A DNA stretch of 35,092 nt from positions 192,920 through 228,011 of the forward strand of contig NW_014577129.1 of the NCBI RefSeq assembly GCF_000485595.1, given 5' to 3'. Source of the DNA: Priapulus caudatus (taxonomy: Eukaryota; Priapulida; Priapulimorpha; Priapulimorphida; Priapulidae). The notes under the pieces were generated by a model. The model did not search any database. It was not told where the DNA came from and saw only the letters and a list, made by a program, of their open reading frames with translations. Of this stretch, positions 34,173 through 35,092 are shown piece after piece; within the stretch, counting starts at the first letter, position 1; each line of letters starts with the position of its first letter. The translations under genes and the position numbers were made by a program.

Positions 34173-34540
34173 ACTAGTATGTAGAGAGTGCATTTTATGC
34201 TCTAATAGAACTAGTAGTAAATAAGTAGTAGTCTGTGTAGTGAAGTGTCCAGAATTAAAAGGATTAGTGTTGTTTTTCCTGAGGTATCGACTTCGTCGAT
34301 GCACGGCTACCAGTCACACACACATTATTTATTTATGTTATTTATATTATATTATTAGCGAGCAGCATTTGACAACAAGCTTGTGATAGACAGTCGTAAT
34401 TTAATTGTAATTATTGTCGTGATAGAATTGAATGACTTTTCCACTGTGTAAGCCGTGGCTGGGCAAAATGGTACATAAGGCATGCCCCCAGCAGTGTACA
34501 TCTCACATGGCCAGCACTCCAGCGGCGGGCTTATGTATAC
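34173..34540. other. Non-coding stretch, no recognised feature
   Basis: AT-rich DNA with CACACA and TTATTTAT runs. Confidence 0.45.
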
Positions 34541-34656
34541 CTGCATGAGTCCTGGGCACTGTTCGCACTCCTTGCTTGCCGCACTTATGCTGTCATATGT
34601 CTTCTCCTGCCTCATTTGTGCCCTGTAGCACGGACCTGACACCTTTGTTCCCCCTT
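34541..34656 (-). CDS. Possible orphan exon, Cys-containing, function unknown
   Basis: On the minus strand, GTTGCTTCAG|AAGGGG and CATGCAG|GTATAC bound a 116-nt frame reading GGTKVSGPCYRAQ, then ISAASKECEQCPGLMQ. The paired Cys residues suggest an extracellular-type segment. Support is only splice motifs and an open frame of 118 codons that continues past the donor. The family is unrecognised. Confidence 0.28.
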
Positions 34657-35092
34657 CTGAAGCAACACACATTCCAAAGTAATTGTTATCGTGTGTAAGA
34701 ATATCACACACAAGACGATTTAGAGAGCCTCAATTAATATTATTTTTAGTGGGCACCCAATTATTTACCTACGTATTATGTAGTCGTAACTATATATCAT
34801 TAATCAAAGTTAGTTAATTAAATGTAATGGTAGTAAGTGCCCGTGTCAATATTGTAATAATATTTTGGTCAAGCGTTTTGATAACATAATGCTGCCTGGC
34901 AATTCTGTAATGCCAAGCATGACAGCCTTACTGTGAAACTGCCATCTGACAGCGTTTTTGAAATGTGATACCATAGTCTGTTCCAAGAAGAACATATTCC
35001 ATCAAACATTGACACAAGTTTATTGTCAAATGTCATCAGTACAGAATGCAAGGTGCCAGGTCCAAATTCAATCCCTGTTATATATCTATCTA
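34657..35092. other. Non-coding window end, no recognised feature
   Basis: AT-rich, no splice-supported frame seen. Any gene reading in from the right is not identifiable. Confidence 0.4.

Noticed and set aside
32756-34656. Joining the two orphan minus-strand exons into one gene
   Set aside because: The upstream candidate exits in phase 0 but the 32927 acceptor needs two leading bases to keep the protein-like frame.

Overview
This is animal nuclear DNA. It has multi-exon genes with GT-AG introns, TATA/CCAAT histone promoters, many microsatellites, small inverted-repeat transposons and a LINE fragment. Degenerate interstitial telomeric repeats of TTAGGG type and the gene families present point to a non-vertebrate, probably marine, metazoan. 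The sequence does not let me name the phylum.

Layout. (1) 1-5.8 kb is a broken histone locus. A TATA-driven histone H4 gene has 83 perfectly conserved residues and has lost its last 20. It sits between two roughly 0.75-0.85 kb inverted arms that each carry an H3 promoter. The right-hand promoter drives an H3 reading frame that keeps only the first 40 residues (the tail) before running into repeat DNA. The left-hand promoter faces outward with no H3 behind it. (2) 5.8-9.4 kb is gene-free, with two foldback elements that carry telomere-like repeats. (3) 9376-12956, minus strand, is a complete three-exon TMEM64-like gene (VTT/DedA-type membrane protein, 404 aa) that I assembled from splice sites and phase. 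(4) 13-19.5 kb is non-coding: a 60-bp perfect palindrome, a dispersed repeat of about 1.3 kb, and a telomere-repeat foldback element that spans an assembly gap and is framed by a 9-bp target duplication. (5) 19590-30087, plus strand, is a seven-exon C2H2 zinc-finger gene (928 aa, ten fingers). One of its introns is GC-AG, and its introns are loaded with mobile DNA. (6) 30.1-35.1 kb has no complete gene. It holds a duplicated GC-rich block (29-bp minisatellite plus one good orphan exon on the minus strand, the second copy full of single-base indels), a short tandem array, a hAT-like MITE and one more possible minus-strand exon.

The two intact genes are convergent neither in position nor in role: a membrane protein and a nuclear DNA-binding protein, transcribed away from each other across a repeat-rich spacer of about 6.6 kb. 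The strongest unusual signals are these. Three sequence-unrelated foldback families each enclose telomeric repeats, and two of them have 9-bp target duplications. Truncated but otherwise perfect histone reading frames lie in an inverted repeat. A 5-bp array sits against a splice acceptor and presents branch-point consensus on one strand and splice-donor consensus on the other. A 110-bp insert with its own 10-bp target duplication carries a decayed hammerhead-ribozyme-like fold. I found no prokaryotic-type system, tRNA, rRNA or CRISPR.
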